64,000 nt of DNA from Oceanisphaera litoralis (GTDB taxonomy: Bacteria; Pseudomonadota; Gammaproteobacteria; Enterobacterales; Aeromonadaceae): contig NZ_JAFBBE010000007.1 of the NCBI RefSeq assembly GCF_016907015.1, forward strand, positions 62,001-126,000, read 5' to 3'. Below the pieces are notes generated by a model that was given only the letters and a program-made list of their open reading frames with translations, was not told the origin of the DNA and ran no database searches. Below are positions 46,002 to 53,938 of this stretch, piece by piece. Made by a program: the position numbers and the translations under genes. Numbering within the stretch: the stretch's first letter is position 1; each line of letters starts with the position of its first letter.

Positions 46002-46078
46002 GGCCCCTTAGCTCAGTTGGTTAGAGCACACGACTCATAATCGTTAGGTCCCCAGTTCAAGTCTGGGAGGGGCCACCA
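46002..46078 (+). tRNA. ileX: tRNA-Ile2 (anticodon CAU, lysidine-modified)
   Basis: 77-nt cloverleaf with encoded CCA. The acceptor stem GGCCCCT pairs with AGGGGCC; D-arm AGCTCAGTTGGTTAGAGC; anticodon loop CTCATAA with CAT at 46036-46038; T-arm 'CCCAGTTCAAGTCTGGG'. Similarity to the E. coli ileX/ileY gene, not to Met tRNAs, identifies it as the minor isoleucine tRNA whose C34 is converted to lysidine by TilS to read AUA. Confidence 0.93.
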
Positions 46079-46089
46079 TATAAACACTG

Positions 46090-46125
46090 AAAAAAGCCAG
46101 CTGCATCAATGCGCTGGCTTTTTTT
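46090..46125 (+). terminator. Terminator of the tRNA gene
   Basis: AAAAAAGCCAGC (46090 on) pairs with GCTGGCTTTTTTT, the T-run ending at 46125. Strong stem close behind the tRNA. Confidence 0.9.
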
Positions 46126-46451
46126 GTGCCGCTTATGTGCCGCTTTCCCACGCGACTAAAAAGTTCTTGGGATACTCGGGGGATGCCTCTGCTCCTTGAA
46201 CGTTCGGTAGACATGGAATGAGCCTTGGCGAATTCCAACATTTCACAGCCGCCTGCATGTGTCGGGATTCGCTTCGCTCATCACAACCTACCACACTGTC
46301 ATGAAGTTGCTTATTTCCTGGTCCTTGCTCAGCAGATCGGCCACCGACCAGATAAGGCCGGCCAGAGTAGAGATATTGGGCATCAGCCCTTGCCGTATTT
46401 GTTATAAATATGATGATAAACCAATGGCAAACCGAAAGAGATTTATAAAAG
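46126..46451. other. AT-richer non-coding stretch downstream of tRNA-Ile2
   Basis: No supported gene. Short ORFs on the minus strand here (one reading through the tRNA) have no recognisable domain. Positions 46261-46290 carry 'GATTCGCTTCGCTCATC', a motif that recurs as intergenic repeats in many gammaproteobacteria. Composition becomes AT-richer towards 46450. The 3' end of a tRNA is a common integration site, but no integrase or duplicated tRNA end is visible. Confidence 0.5.
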
Positions 46452-46802
46452 ATGAAAACCCGTGAACTGCTGAAGCTTGATGAAAAAGCAATGGCCGAAG
46501 CCATTCAGTCAATGAAAACAAAAGAGTGTGAAAAGCATGCCAGAAACTATTCAAAGCTGCTTGGCGTCAACTATGACAGAGCGCTGATGACAGCCGTACA
46601 TGCCGCTTTTATCAGCGATCAGGACGAGCATGTTTCGATGAGAGTTCATACTGCAGTCAGCAAGATAGCCAAGGAAGAAAGCGACTGTGAAGAGGCAGAA
46701 GCGATAGTATTATCCGCCCTGTGCTTAATGTTTGTTTATAAAAAGACCAATGGCTTTAAATTAATGGATACGCTGGCTTCCGTGCTCAAGGAACGGGTCT
46801 GA
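46452..46802 (+). CDS. Orphan hypothetical protein
   Basis: 116 residues, not recognised. Mostly helical, Lys/Glu-rich N-terminus ('MKTRELLKLDEKAMAEAIQS'), a middle section with 'DEHVSMRVHTAVSKIAKEES' and a hydrophobic patch 'AIVLSALCLMFVYKK' too charged around it to be a sure membrane segment. Codon use is AT-richer than in all neighbouring genes, which suggests acquisition. It lies between tRNA-Ile2 and a sirtuin gene fragment. ATG has only a weak purine-rich stretch upstream. Confidence 0.55.
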   Translation: MKTRELLKLDEKAMAEAIQSMKTKECEKHARNYSKLLGVNYDRALMTAVHAAFISDQDEHVSMRVHTAVSKIAKEESDCEEAEAIVLSALCLMFVYKKTNGFKLMDTLASVLKERV

Positions 46803-46845
46803 AGGCTTACCGTCCTGCCCAAAAGGATTGACGATTTCACCTTCC

Positions 46846-46955
46846 TCACCCTGGGCAAAACCCGGGCCGATGAGCCGCTCGGCCTCAAGCTGAATGCGCC
46901 CATCACGCCGCTGCTGCAGGCCACACTAAACGGACTGGCAGACAACTGGCCGTAG
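46846..46955 (+). pseudogene. 3'-terminal fragment of a sirtuin (Sir2) gene
   Basis: Reads LTLGKTRADEPLGLKLNAP and on to a TAG at 46953-46955, matching the last 40 or so codons of the intact sirtuin gene at 51233. The first 77 bases (46846-46922) differ from 51956-52032 at three positions, then the two diverge in their final codons. The rest of the gene (Rossmann fold, zinc cluster) is missing. It is a remnant, same orientation as the intact copy. Confidence 0.85.
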
Positions 46956-47041
46956 AAGGTGAAGGGATCCGGCCGGGCCGGTGTGCGGCGGCCGAAGACT
47001 ATTATAAAATCAGCGCCAGCCCCCGCCGTCAAGGAACCACA

Positions 47042-48718
47042 ATGTCGCTCATCCTGCTACTGATCCAGCAGATGTCCCTGTACCTGGTGATCGTTTACCT
47101 GGTCAGTAAAACGCCGCTGTTCAAGCTGTTTACCGAAGCCTCTACCCGCTTGCCTCACAAGATTTTCATCTATCTGGTGTTTTCCGGCTTTTGTGTCATG
47201 GCGACCTACTTCGGTGAACAAACCCATGGCGCCATCGCCAATACCCGGGCCATGGGCGCCGTGCTGGGCGGTCTGCTCGGCGGCCCGGTCACCGGCTTTT
47301 TGGTCGGGCTGACCGGCGGGCTGCACCGCTACAGCTTGGGCGGCTTTACCGATCTGGCCTGCGCCGTGGCCACCACCCTTGAAGGACTCTCTGCCGGCCT
47401 GGTCAGCCTTTACCTGCGGCGCACCGGCAGAAGCGAGCTGATTTTCAACCCCTTGCGGGTGTGCCTGCTCACACTGGGCGCCGAAGTCATGCAAATGAGC
47501 ATCATACTGCTGCTCGCCCGCCCCTTTGATGAGGCGCTGGCGCTGGTTATTCAGATCGCGCCGTCCATGCTGCTGGTCAACTCGGTGGGGGCCGCCCTGT
47601 TCATGAGCATGATCCGCGATCAGAAAACCATGTTCGACAAATTGTCCTCCGCCTTTTCCACCAAGGCGCTGAAAATCGCCGAACGCAGCGTGGGTCTGCT
47701 CAGCAAGGGCTTTAACGAAGAAAGCAGCGCCCAGGTGGCCCGCATCCTGATAGAGGAAACCAAAGTCGGGGCCGTGGCCATTACCGACAGAGACAAGCTG
47801 CTGGCCTTTATCGGCATCGGCGCCGATCATCACCTGCCCGGCGCGCCGATTTCCTCCCGGATGACCCTGGACGCCATCAACCACAACAAGGTGATGTTTG
47901 CCGACGGGGTGGAAACCCCCTACGCCTGCTCCATGTCGCCCCATTGCACCCTGGGCTCCAGCCTGGTGATCCCGCTCAGAAGCGACAATGAAGTCATCGG
48001 CACCATCAAGTTGTACGAGCCGAAGAACAAGCTGTTCCTCAATATCAACCGCACCTTGGGCGAAGGCATTGCCCGACTGCTGTCCAACCAGATCCTCTTC
48101 GGGCGCTTTATGCAACAGCAGAGCCTGCTGACCCAGGCCGAACTCAAGCTGTTGCAGGCCCAGGTCAACCCGCATTTTTTGTTCAATGCGCTCGGCACCA
48201 TAGGCGCCATCACCCGGCAGGATCCCAACAAGGCCCGGCAGTTACTGCAGCAACTGAGTCAGTTTCTGCGTATAAACCTCAAGCGTACTACCGGCCTGGT
48301 GACACTCGGTGATGAACTGGAGCATATTCACGCTTATCTGACCATCGAGAAGGCCCGTTTCATCGATAAACTGCAGGTTGACATTCAGCTTCCCGAATCA
48401 CTGCTCGGCATTCAGGTACCGGCCTTTACCCTGCAGCCGATTATCGAAAATGCCGTCAAACACGGTACATCCCACCTGCTCGAAACCGGACGGATTCAGG
48501 TTGCTGCCAGCATGAGCGAGGATATTCTGCTACTCGAGGTGACCGATAATGCGGGGCTTTATCAGCCCAGAAAAGACTCGGATGGCCTGGGTATGAACCT
48601 GGTGCACAAGCGTATTCAAAATCTGTTCGGGCCGGACTACGGCCTGAATGTCATCTGTGAGCCCGGAGAATATACCCGGGTCGAGATTCGTCTACCCATC
48701 ACGGAAACAGCATCATGA
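47042..48718 (+). CDS. btsS: Pyruvate-sensing histidine kinase BtsS (LytS/YehU family)
   Basis: 558-residue membrane kinase. N-terminal 5TM-LYT domain with about six hydrophobic segments (1-200), containing 'IANTRAMGAVLGGLLGGPV' and 'GLTGGLHRYSLGGFTDL', nearly as in E. coli BtsS. A GAF-like domain (about 225-360) follows, then the LytS-type kinase with the phosphorylated histidine in 'QVNPHFLFNALGTIGAI' and the ATP site 'QPIIENAVKHGTSHLLETG'. In E. coli BtsS binds extracellular pyruvate. ATGA overlap with btsR. A TATTAT element lies near 47000. Confidence 0.92.
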   Translation: MSLILLLIQQMSLYLVIVYLVSKTPLFKLFTEASTRLPHKIFIYLVFSGFCVMATYFGEQTHGAIANTRAMGAVLGGLLGGPVTGFLVGLTGGLHRYSLGGFTDLACAVATTLEGLSAGLVSLYLRRTGRSELIFNPLRVCLLTLGAEVMQMSIILLLARPFDEALALVIQIAPSMLLVNSVGAALFMSMIRDQKTMFDKLSSAFSTKALKIAERSVGLLSKGFNEESSAQVARILIEETKVGAVAITDRDKLLAFIGIGADHHLPGAPISSRMTLDAINHNKVMFADGVETPYACSMSPHCTLGSSLVIPLRSDNEVIGTIKLYEPKNKLFLNINRTLGEGIARLLSNQILFGRFMQQQSLLTQAELKLLQAQVNPHFLFNALGTIGAITRQDPNKARQLLQQLSQFLRINLKRTTGLVTLGDELEHIHAYLTIEKARFIDKLQVDIQLPESLLGIQVPAFTLQPIIENAVKHGTSHLLETGRIQVAASMSEDILLLEVTDNAGLYQPRKDSDGLGMNLVHKRIQNLFGPDYGLNVICEPGEYTRVEIRLPITETAS

Positions 48719-49425
48719 TCACCTGCCTGATTATCGACGACGAGCCCTTTGCCCGGGATGAACTGGCAGCCCAGCTTGCCGAGGCCGATGACATCGAGAT
48801 TGTCGGCCAGTGCAGTAACGCCATCGAGGCGATGCAGGCCATCAGCCGGCTCAAACCCCAGCTGATTTTTCTGGATATTCAGATGCCCAGAATTACCGGT
48901 ATGGAACTGATCGCCATGCTGGATCCGGCCACCATGCCCCGGGTGGTATTCGTGACCGCCTACGATCAATTTGCCGTGCAGGCCTTTGACCGGCATGCCT
49001 TCGACTACCTGCTCAAACCGGTAGATGAACAGCGACTGCAACGCACGCTGGAAAAAGTACGCCGCGATCTGCATCCACAGGCAATCGGTGAGCTGGCCCC
49101 GAGCCAGCTGGAACACCTGCCCTGTTACAGCGGCCAGCGCCTTAAGGTGGTGCCGGTTCAGGAGGTCGAATATGTGTATAGCGATCTCGGTGGGGTACAT
49201 GTGGCCACCGCCAAAGAAAAGGTGCACACCCACATGACTCTGAAAGTCATGGAGGAAAAAACCCCGCTCGTCCGCTGCCACCGGCAGTATCTGGTGACCC
49301 CCGGTGCCATTGCCGAAATCGAGCTGCTGGATACCGGAGGAGAGATCATCACCCGCTCCGGTGCCAGGGTGCCGGTCTCTCGTCGTTACCTCAAACCGCT
49401 GAAACAGATATTCGGCTTCCATTAA
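48715..49425 (+). CDS. btsR: Response regulator BtsR (LytTR family)
   Basis: 236 residues: receiver domain (about 1-120) with acidic pocket 'IIDDEPFARDE' and phospho-acceptor in 'LIFLDIQMPRITGMEL', and a C-terminal LytTR DNA-binding domain (about 135-235) with 'TPLVRCHRQYLVTPGAIAEI' and 'VPVSRRYLKPLK'. Closest to E. coli BtsR/YehT. It is coupled to btsS and precedes a CstA-family transporter whose upstream region carries sites of the BtsR type. Confidence 0.92.
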   Translation: MITCLIIDDEPFARDELAAQLAEADDIEIVGQCSNAIEAMQAISRLKPQLIFLDIQMPRITGMELIAMLDPATMPRVVFVTAYDQFAVQAFDRHAFDYLLKPVDEQRLQRTLEKVRRDLHPQAIGELAPSQLEHLPCYSGQRLKVVPVQEVEYVYSDLGGVHVATAKEKVHTHMTLKVMEEKTPLVRCHRQYLVTPGAIAEIELLDTGGEIITRSGARVPVSRRYLKPLKQIFGFH

Positions 49426-49436
49426 AGCAGGCAAGT

Positions 49437-49460
49437 GGGAGTGAGCGATCGTTCACTCCC
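49437..49460. promoter_or_regulatory. 24-bp palindrome between btsR and cstA
   Basis: GGGAGTGA-GCGATCGT-TCACTCCC, with perfect 8-bp arms and a CGATCG core. There is no T-run after it, so it may be an operator or an mRNA hairpin rather than a classic terminator. It starts 12 bp after the btsR stop and ends 7 bp before the BtsR-like boxes. Confidence 0.6.
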
Positions 49461-49467
49461 GCTGGCA

Positions 49468-49496
49468 ACCGCTTACCCTTCGTTTTCGACCGCTGA
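49468..49496 (+). promoter_or_regulatory. BtsR-type binding site upstream of cstA
   Basis: Direct repeats ACCGCTTA (49468-49475) and ACCGCTGA (49489-49496) separated by exactly 13 bp. This agrees with the motif described for E. coli YehT/BtsR at its target yjiY/btsT (ACC[G/A]CT[C/T]A twice, 13-bp spacer), which I recall from the literature. Predicts activation of cstA by BtsSR. Confidence 0.7.
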
Positions 49497-49565
49497 CCCA
49501 TTTCCCGCTATACCCGACGCATCACCCTCTTACACTGTCGGCCATCTAATAAGGGAGATGACGTT

Positions 49566-51011
49566 ATGACCTGGTTTTTACTCTGTGTCGGCCTGTTGCT
49601 CGGCGGATATTTTATCTACGGCACCTTTGTTGAAAAGATATTCGGCATTAAAAAGGAGCGTCAGACTCCGGCGTTTACCCAGGGCGACGGCGTAGACTTT
49701 GTGCCCATGTCCAAGGGCAAGGTCTATCTGATCCAGTTGCTCAACATCGCCGGTGTCGGCCCCATCTTCGGCCCCATTCTCGGTGCCCTTTATGGTCCGG
49801 CCGCCATGTTGTGGATTGTGCTGGGCTGTATCTTTGCCGGTGCCGTGCACGATTACTTCTCCGGCATGCTGTCGGTGCGCAACGGTGGCCAGTCGGTCCC
49901 CAACCTGGCGGGTAAATACCTGGGCCGGGGCGCCAAAAACTTCATGAACGTCTTTGCCATCGTGCTGCTGCTGCTGGTGGGCGTGGTGTTCATCTCCGCG
50001 CCTGCCGGCCTGCTGGCCAAGCTGACCGGTGTCAGCCTCTCGGTATTTGTCGGCGTTATCTTCGTTTACTACCTGCTGGCGACCATAGTGCCGGTCGACA
50101 AGATCATCGGTCGTCTCTATCCCTTCTTCGGCGCCCTGCTGATCTTCATGTCGGTCGGCCTGACCCTGGCACTGGTGGTTTCCAGCGAGCACAGCATGCT
50201 GCCGGGCTTTGAAGTCGGTGACTTCTTCCAGAACCTGAACCCCAACGACATGCCGCTGTGGCCGGCGCTGTTTATCACCATCGCCTGCGGTGCCGTATCC
50301 GGTTTTCATGCCACCCAGTCACCCTTGATGGCCCGCTGTGTAGAGAATGAAAGCAATGGCCGCTTCGTGTTCTACGGTGCCATGATCGGCGAAGGCATCA
50401 TCGCCCTGATCTGGTGTGCCATCGCACTGTCTTTCTTCGGTGGTGTTGAAGGTCTGAATGCCGGCATGGCCGGTAACCCGGCCAATGTGGTGTACGACGC
50501 CTCTACCGGTCTGCTCGGCGCCGTGGGTGGCTTTATGGCGGTATTGGGCGTGATAGTGCTGCCGATTACTTCCGGTGATACCGCCTTCCGTTCGGCCCGT
50601 CTGATCCTGGCCGAGTATTTCAATATGCCACAGACTCAGCTGCCCAAGCGCCTGCTGCTGGCCATTCCGCTGTTCATCATCGGCGCCGTGCTGACTCAGG
50701 TCGACTTCGGTGTGATCTGGCGCTACTTCGGTGTCGCCAACCAGGCGACCGCCGTGATGATGCTGTGGACCGCTGCCGCCTATCTGCTGCGTCATAACAA
50801 GCTGCACTGGATTGCGACCATACCGGCGATGTTCATGACCACTGTGGTGATAAGCTTTCTGCTCAACTCCACCACCTTGGGGGCCGGGTTGCCGATGACG
50901 CTCTCTACCGTGGCCGGCATAGTGCTGACCCTGGCGATTACCGCCCTGGTCATCACCAAAACCAAGGGCAAGGATGTCGAGGATGTCGAGCTGCAGGCGG
51001 AAAAAGCCTAA
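49566..51011 (+). CDS. cstA: CstA-family (BtsT-like) pyruvate/peptide transporter, short form
   Basis: Membrane protein of 481 residues with about thirteen hydrophobic segments. The CstA core is clear: 'QLLNIAGVGPIFGPILGALYG', 'GAVHDYFSGMLSVRNGGQS' and 'ACGAVSGFHATQSPLMARC'. E. coli CstA and BtsT are about 700 residues; the extra C-terminal segments are missing here, as in a recognised short subgroup. AAGGGAGATG lies before the ATG. Location behind btsSR and BtsR-like boxes suggests pyruvate uptake, by analogy with BtsT; amino acid or peptide uptake is the alternative. Confidence 0.88.
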   Translation: MTWFLLCVGLLLGGYFIYGTFVEKIFGIKKERQTPAFTQGDGVDFVPMSKGKVYLIQLLNIAGVGPIFGPILGALYGPAAMLWIVLGCIFAGAVHDYFSGMLSVRNGGQSVPNLAGKYLGRGAKNFMNVFAIVLLLLVGVVFISAPAGLLAKLTGVSLSVFVGVIFVYYLLATIVPVDKIIGRLYPFFGALLIFMSVGLTLALVVSSEHSMLPGFEVGDFFQNLNPNDMPLWPALFITIACGAVSGFHATQSPLMARCVENESNGRFVFYGAMIGEGIIALIWCAIALSFFGGVEGLNAGMAGNPANVVYDASTGLLGAVGGFMAVLGVIVLPITSGDTAFRSARLILAEYFNMPQTQLPKRLLLAIPLFIIGAVLTQVDFGVIWRYFGVANQATAVMMLWTAAAYLLRHNKLHWIATIPAMFMTTVVISFLLNSTTLGAGLPMTLSTVAGIVLTLAITALVITKTKGKDVEDVELQAEKA

Positions 51012-51033
51012 GCCCTCGCTACTCGCAACCAGC

Positions 51034-51064
51034 AAAAAGCCGGTCATCAAGACCGGCTTTTTTT
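51034..51064 (+). terminator. Terminator after cstA
   Basis: AAAAAGCCGGTC (51034-51045), loop ATCAA, GACCGGCTTTTTTT. Strong, possibly bidirectional. Confidence 0.93.
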
Positions 51065-51232
51065 ATTGCGTCATGCTGCTGAGCCTGGTTTTTCCACACG
51101 ATACGAGCAATACCGCGCGCCCATGTGCCGCTTTCTGCCATCGCAGGCTGCGCGTGCTCAATACATTCCCCTTGGCCTGCTCTCTACATATATTGAATAC
51201 TGTACACCATGCAGACCAAGGGAAGCCGCGCC

Positions 51233-52078
51233 ATGACCGAGACCCATACCGAACTGGTTGAATTTATTCAGGCCCACCCGCGCCTGCTGGTGCTGACCGG
51301 TGCCGGCATCAGCACCGACTCGGGCATTCCCGACTACCGGGATCGGCAGGGCCAGTGGAAGCGCCGGCAGCCGGTGCAGCATCCGGACTTTATGGGCTGC
51401 GAGCACACCCGCCAACGCTACTGGGGCCGCAGCCTGGTGGGCTGGCCTGTGATGCGTGACGCCCGGCCCAATCCGGCGCACAGCGCCCTGGTGCAACTGG
51501 AGCGGCTGGGCCATATCGAGCTGCTGGTCACCCAGAATGTGGACGGCCTGCACCAGCGCGCCGGCAGTGAAAAAGTGGTGGATTTGCATGGCCGTTCCGA
51601 CCAGGTGGTGTGCATGAGCTGCCACTATCGCGGCAGCCGCGACCATACCCATGCACGCAGCGCCGCGCTGAACCCGGATTTCACTCATTACACCGCCGCC
51701 ACGGCGCCGGATGGGGATGCGGATCTGGAGATGGATTTCAGCCGCTTTCGCATTCCGGAGTGTGACCAGTGCGGCGGCATTCTCAAGCCGGATGTGGTGT
51801 TCTTTGGCGACAACGTACCCAAACAGCGGGTGGTGGAGGCGCTGGATGCGCTTGAGAATGCCGACGGTCTGCTGGTGATCGGCTCGTCCCTGATGGTCTA
51901 CTCGGGCTTTCGTTTCTGCCGCTATGCCCAGCAATGGAACAAGCCCATCGCCGCCCTCACCCTGGGTAAAACCCGGGCCGATGAGCTGCTCGGCCTCAAG
52001 CTGAATGCCCCCATCACGCCGCTGCTGCAGGCGACGCTCAGCGGGCTTGCTGGTGCTCAGCCCGCCAGCAAGCCGTAA
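51233..52078 (+). CDS. NAD-dependent protein deacylase (sirtuin, class II type)
   Basis: 281-residue sirtuin. Rossmann-fold motif 'LVLTGAGISTDSGIPDYRD' (about 23-41), catalytic histidine in 'TQNVDGLHQRAGSEKVVDLHG', and zinc ligands CxxC in 'VCMSCHYRG' and 'CDQCGG' separated by an unusually long insert. NAD motifs 'VIGSSLMVYSGF' follow. The form resembles class II sirtuins such as SIRT4. The start is ATG at 51233 with GGGAAG upstream; an ATG at 51209 is also in frame. Its last codons overlap the 3' end of panE, convergent. A fragment of the same gene lies at 46846. Confidence 0.9.
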   Translation: MTETHTELVEFIQAHPRLLVLTGAGISTDSGIPDYRDRQGQWKRRQPVQHPDFMGCEHTRQRYWGRSLVGWPVMRDARPNPAHSALVQLERLGHIELLVTQNVDGLHQRAGSEKVVDLHGRSDQVVCMSCHYRGSRDHTHARSAALNPDFTHYTAATAPDGDADLEMDFSRFRIPECDQCGGILKPDVVFFGDNVPKQRVVEALDALENADGLLVIGSSLMVYSGFRFCRYAQQWNKPIAALTLGKTRADELLGLKLNAPITPLLQATLSGLAGAQPASKP

Positions 52079-52970
52079 GCCAGGCGGGTGGCCGGCACCT
52101 CCATGCCCAGTTGCTCGGCCCGGCGCCGCTGATGGCGTCCAGCTCCAGCTCCCGGCCCTTTTCCCTGTCCACCAGCATCGAGGTCTTGATGGCGTCGAAC
52201 TGGCGCATCAGCTCGAACATGGCGTCCACGTCGGCCTGACCCAGGCTCACCCCATCGGCCTCGGCCACGGCGGCGGTTTCCGCCATCATCTGGTAGACGC
52301 TGCGCCCCAGCAGCGGGTGATGGGTGAGGCTGCGGGTATCCAGCCCGGACAGCGCCGACAGCGGATTAACGCCGTTGTTGATAATCAGCTTGCGCCACAG
52401 CTCGCGGCGAATATCGCCCACCACCTGGGTCGGCACGCCCGCCCCCTCAAAACACTGCTGCAGTTGCGCCAGCCACGCGGCCTGTTCGGGCCGGCGCTGG
52501 GGCCAGGCGCCCATGATCACCTGGCCCGGACCCTCGGCCTGCACCAGGCCGGGGGCGATCAGGTGGCCGCCAATGCGCACCGCCAGTCCGCCCAAGGTGC
52601 GCGCCTCGCCCACCACGGCGCTGATATGCGGTTCGTTGTCCACGCCATTTTGCAGCGACAGCACCGGCACGCGGCCGCCCCCCAGCCAGCCGCTCAACTG
52701 CGCCATCACACCTTCGGTGGCCTGGGATTTCAGCGCCAGTATGATGAGATCAAAGTCGTCGGCAGCCTGGCGCTGCATGACGCCGTCCAGGCTCAGGGCC
52801 TGCACCGGCTGCTGGAAGCAAAAGGCCTCGTGCTCCACCCGCAGCCCCTGCTGCTGCATGGCGGCCAGGTGCTCACCGCGGGCCACCAGCACCACCTGAT
52901 GGCCCGCCTGCTGCAAGCGGGCGCCGTAATAACCGCCGATGCCGCCGGCCCCGATCATCAGAAATTTCAT
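52038..52970 (-). CDS. panE: 2-Dehydropantoate 2-reductase, frameshifted near the C-terminus
   Basis: Ketopantoate reductase of pantothenate synthesis, or a paralogue. N-terminal NADPH fold 'FLMIGAGGIGGYYGARLQQAG' and the C-terminal catalytic part 'RRELWRKLIINNGVNPLSAL' with the conserved lysine are intact. After 'ELELDAISGA' (52122) the reading frame continues into unrelated residues. The neighbouring frame at once gives AEQLGMEVPATRLAYGLLAG and a TGA at 52059-52057, the usual end of the family. So about 20-25 terminal residues are lost through an indel near 52122-52125, or the base calls are wrong. Overlaps the DUF2797 gene start by four bases. Confidence 0.85.
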   Translation of the reverse strand: MKFLMIGAGGIGGYYGARLQQAGHQVVLVARGEHLAAMQQQGLRVEHEAFCFQQPVQALSLDGVMQRQAADDFDLIILALKSQATEGVMAQLSGWLGGGRVPVLSLQNGVDNEPHISAVVGEARTLGGLAVRIGGHLIAPGLVQAEGPGQVIMGAWPQRRPEQAAWLAQLQQCFEGAGVPTQVVGDIRRELWRKLIINNGVNPLSALSGLDTRSLTHHPLLGRSVYQMMAETAAVAEADGVSLGQADVDAMFELMRQFDAIKTSMLVDREKGRELELDAISGAGPSNWAWRCRPPAWLTACWRAEHQQAR

Positions 52971-53800
52971 GCCTCTTCTCCCGTTTGCAGGGTCACCTCG
53001 TAGCCGGTGAATTTGCGCAGGTTGATCACCCCGGTGTCGAGCATCAGGTACTGGCCCTTGATGCCGAGCAGGGTGCCCGATACCACCGGATGCTTGTCGA
53101 AGTTGTGGCTGGCGATTTTGGTCGGGTATTCCAGCACCGGATAGTTCAGCTCGACCACCGCCTCGTCCAGCACGGTGACCGCGTCTTCGCCGTATTTCAG
53201 CAGTAAATCACCGATCTTGTCCTGTATTTCCGGCAGCAGCCGTGCGGCTTCGGCCTTCAGATCCCTGTCGGCTTCGCCGCCTTTCAGCATGGCGCGCCAG
53301 TTGGTCTTGTCCGCCACCATCTCGGCCAGCGCCACTTCCACCAGGCCGGAGATCTGACGGGTGGCCACCCGCAGAATCGGCAGTGCCTGGGTGGCGCCCT
53401 GATCGATCCAGCGGGTCGGCACCTGGGTATGGCGGGTAATACCGACCTTGAGGCCCGAGGTATTCGCCAGATAGACGATATGCCCCACCATGCAATGAGT
53501 GTCGCCCCACTCGGGCTCGCGGCAGGTGCCTTCAAAATAGTGACAGGTCTCCGGCTTCATCACGCACATGTCACAGCGGGCCAGCTTCTTCATGCAGGGG
53601 AAGCAGTGTCCCTGGGAGTAGCTCTTGCTGGTTTTGCGGCCGCAGGCATCGCAGTAAATGTTGCCGGTGTGGGTCAGGGTCAGCGTCTGGCCCAGCAGGG
53701 GGTTGAGATCGATACGATGCTCGCCCAGCGCCAGCTGGTAGAAGACGGGGGCCGCCAGGGTGGCGGGCATTTTAATCAGGGTGCCGGTGATATTGCTCAT
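52967..53800 (-). CDS. DUF2797 family protein
   Basis: 277-residue protein of unknown function. The N-terminal third is rich in cysteines: 'YCDACGR', 'CFPCMKKLARCDMC', 'TCHYFEGTCREPEWG', which should hold zinc or a metal cluster. Next comes 'HIVYLANTSGLKVGITRHTQ', which resembles the start of GIY-YIG nuclease domains (paired Y/L-K-V-G-I-T-R pattern). The rest is helical. It overlaps panE (ATGA), so the two are probably co-transcribed. Confidence 0.8.
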   Translation of the reverse strand: MSNITGTLIKMPATLAAPVFYQLALGEHRIDLNPLLGQTLTLTHTGNIYCDACGRKTSKSYSQGHCFPCMKKLARCDMCVMKPETCHYFEGTCREPEWGDTHCMVGHIVYLANTSGLKVGITRHTQVPTRWIDQGATQALPILRVATRQISGLVEVALAEMVADKTNWRAMLKGGEADRDLKAEAARLLPEIQDKIGDLLLKYGEDAVTVLDEAVVELNYPVLEYPTKIASHNFDKHPVVSGTLLGIKGQYLMLDTGVINLRKFTGYEVTLQTGEEA

Positions 53801-53938
53801 GCTGCTTGATGATCGGTAGTGAGTTTGCCGTTACTGTAACAGCCACCGCCAACCGGCGCACCCGTCGGACGACCTTTTGGCAACCCGGCCCGACCGCGGC
53901 CATACTCGAGATGTCCCCCCTTCAAGGAGACCGCCATC

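Noticed and set aside
46002-46078. Possible attachment site at the tRNA-Ile2 3' end
   Set aside because: I could not find a second copy of the tRNA 3' end in the window, and no integrase gene is present, so an att site is not supported.
46044-46241. Minus-strand ORF running through the tRNA (ending in PPRLELGT)
   Set aside because: Its last residues are translated from the tRNA-Ile2 sequence, a well-known annotation artefact.
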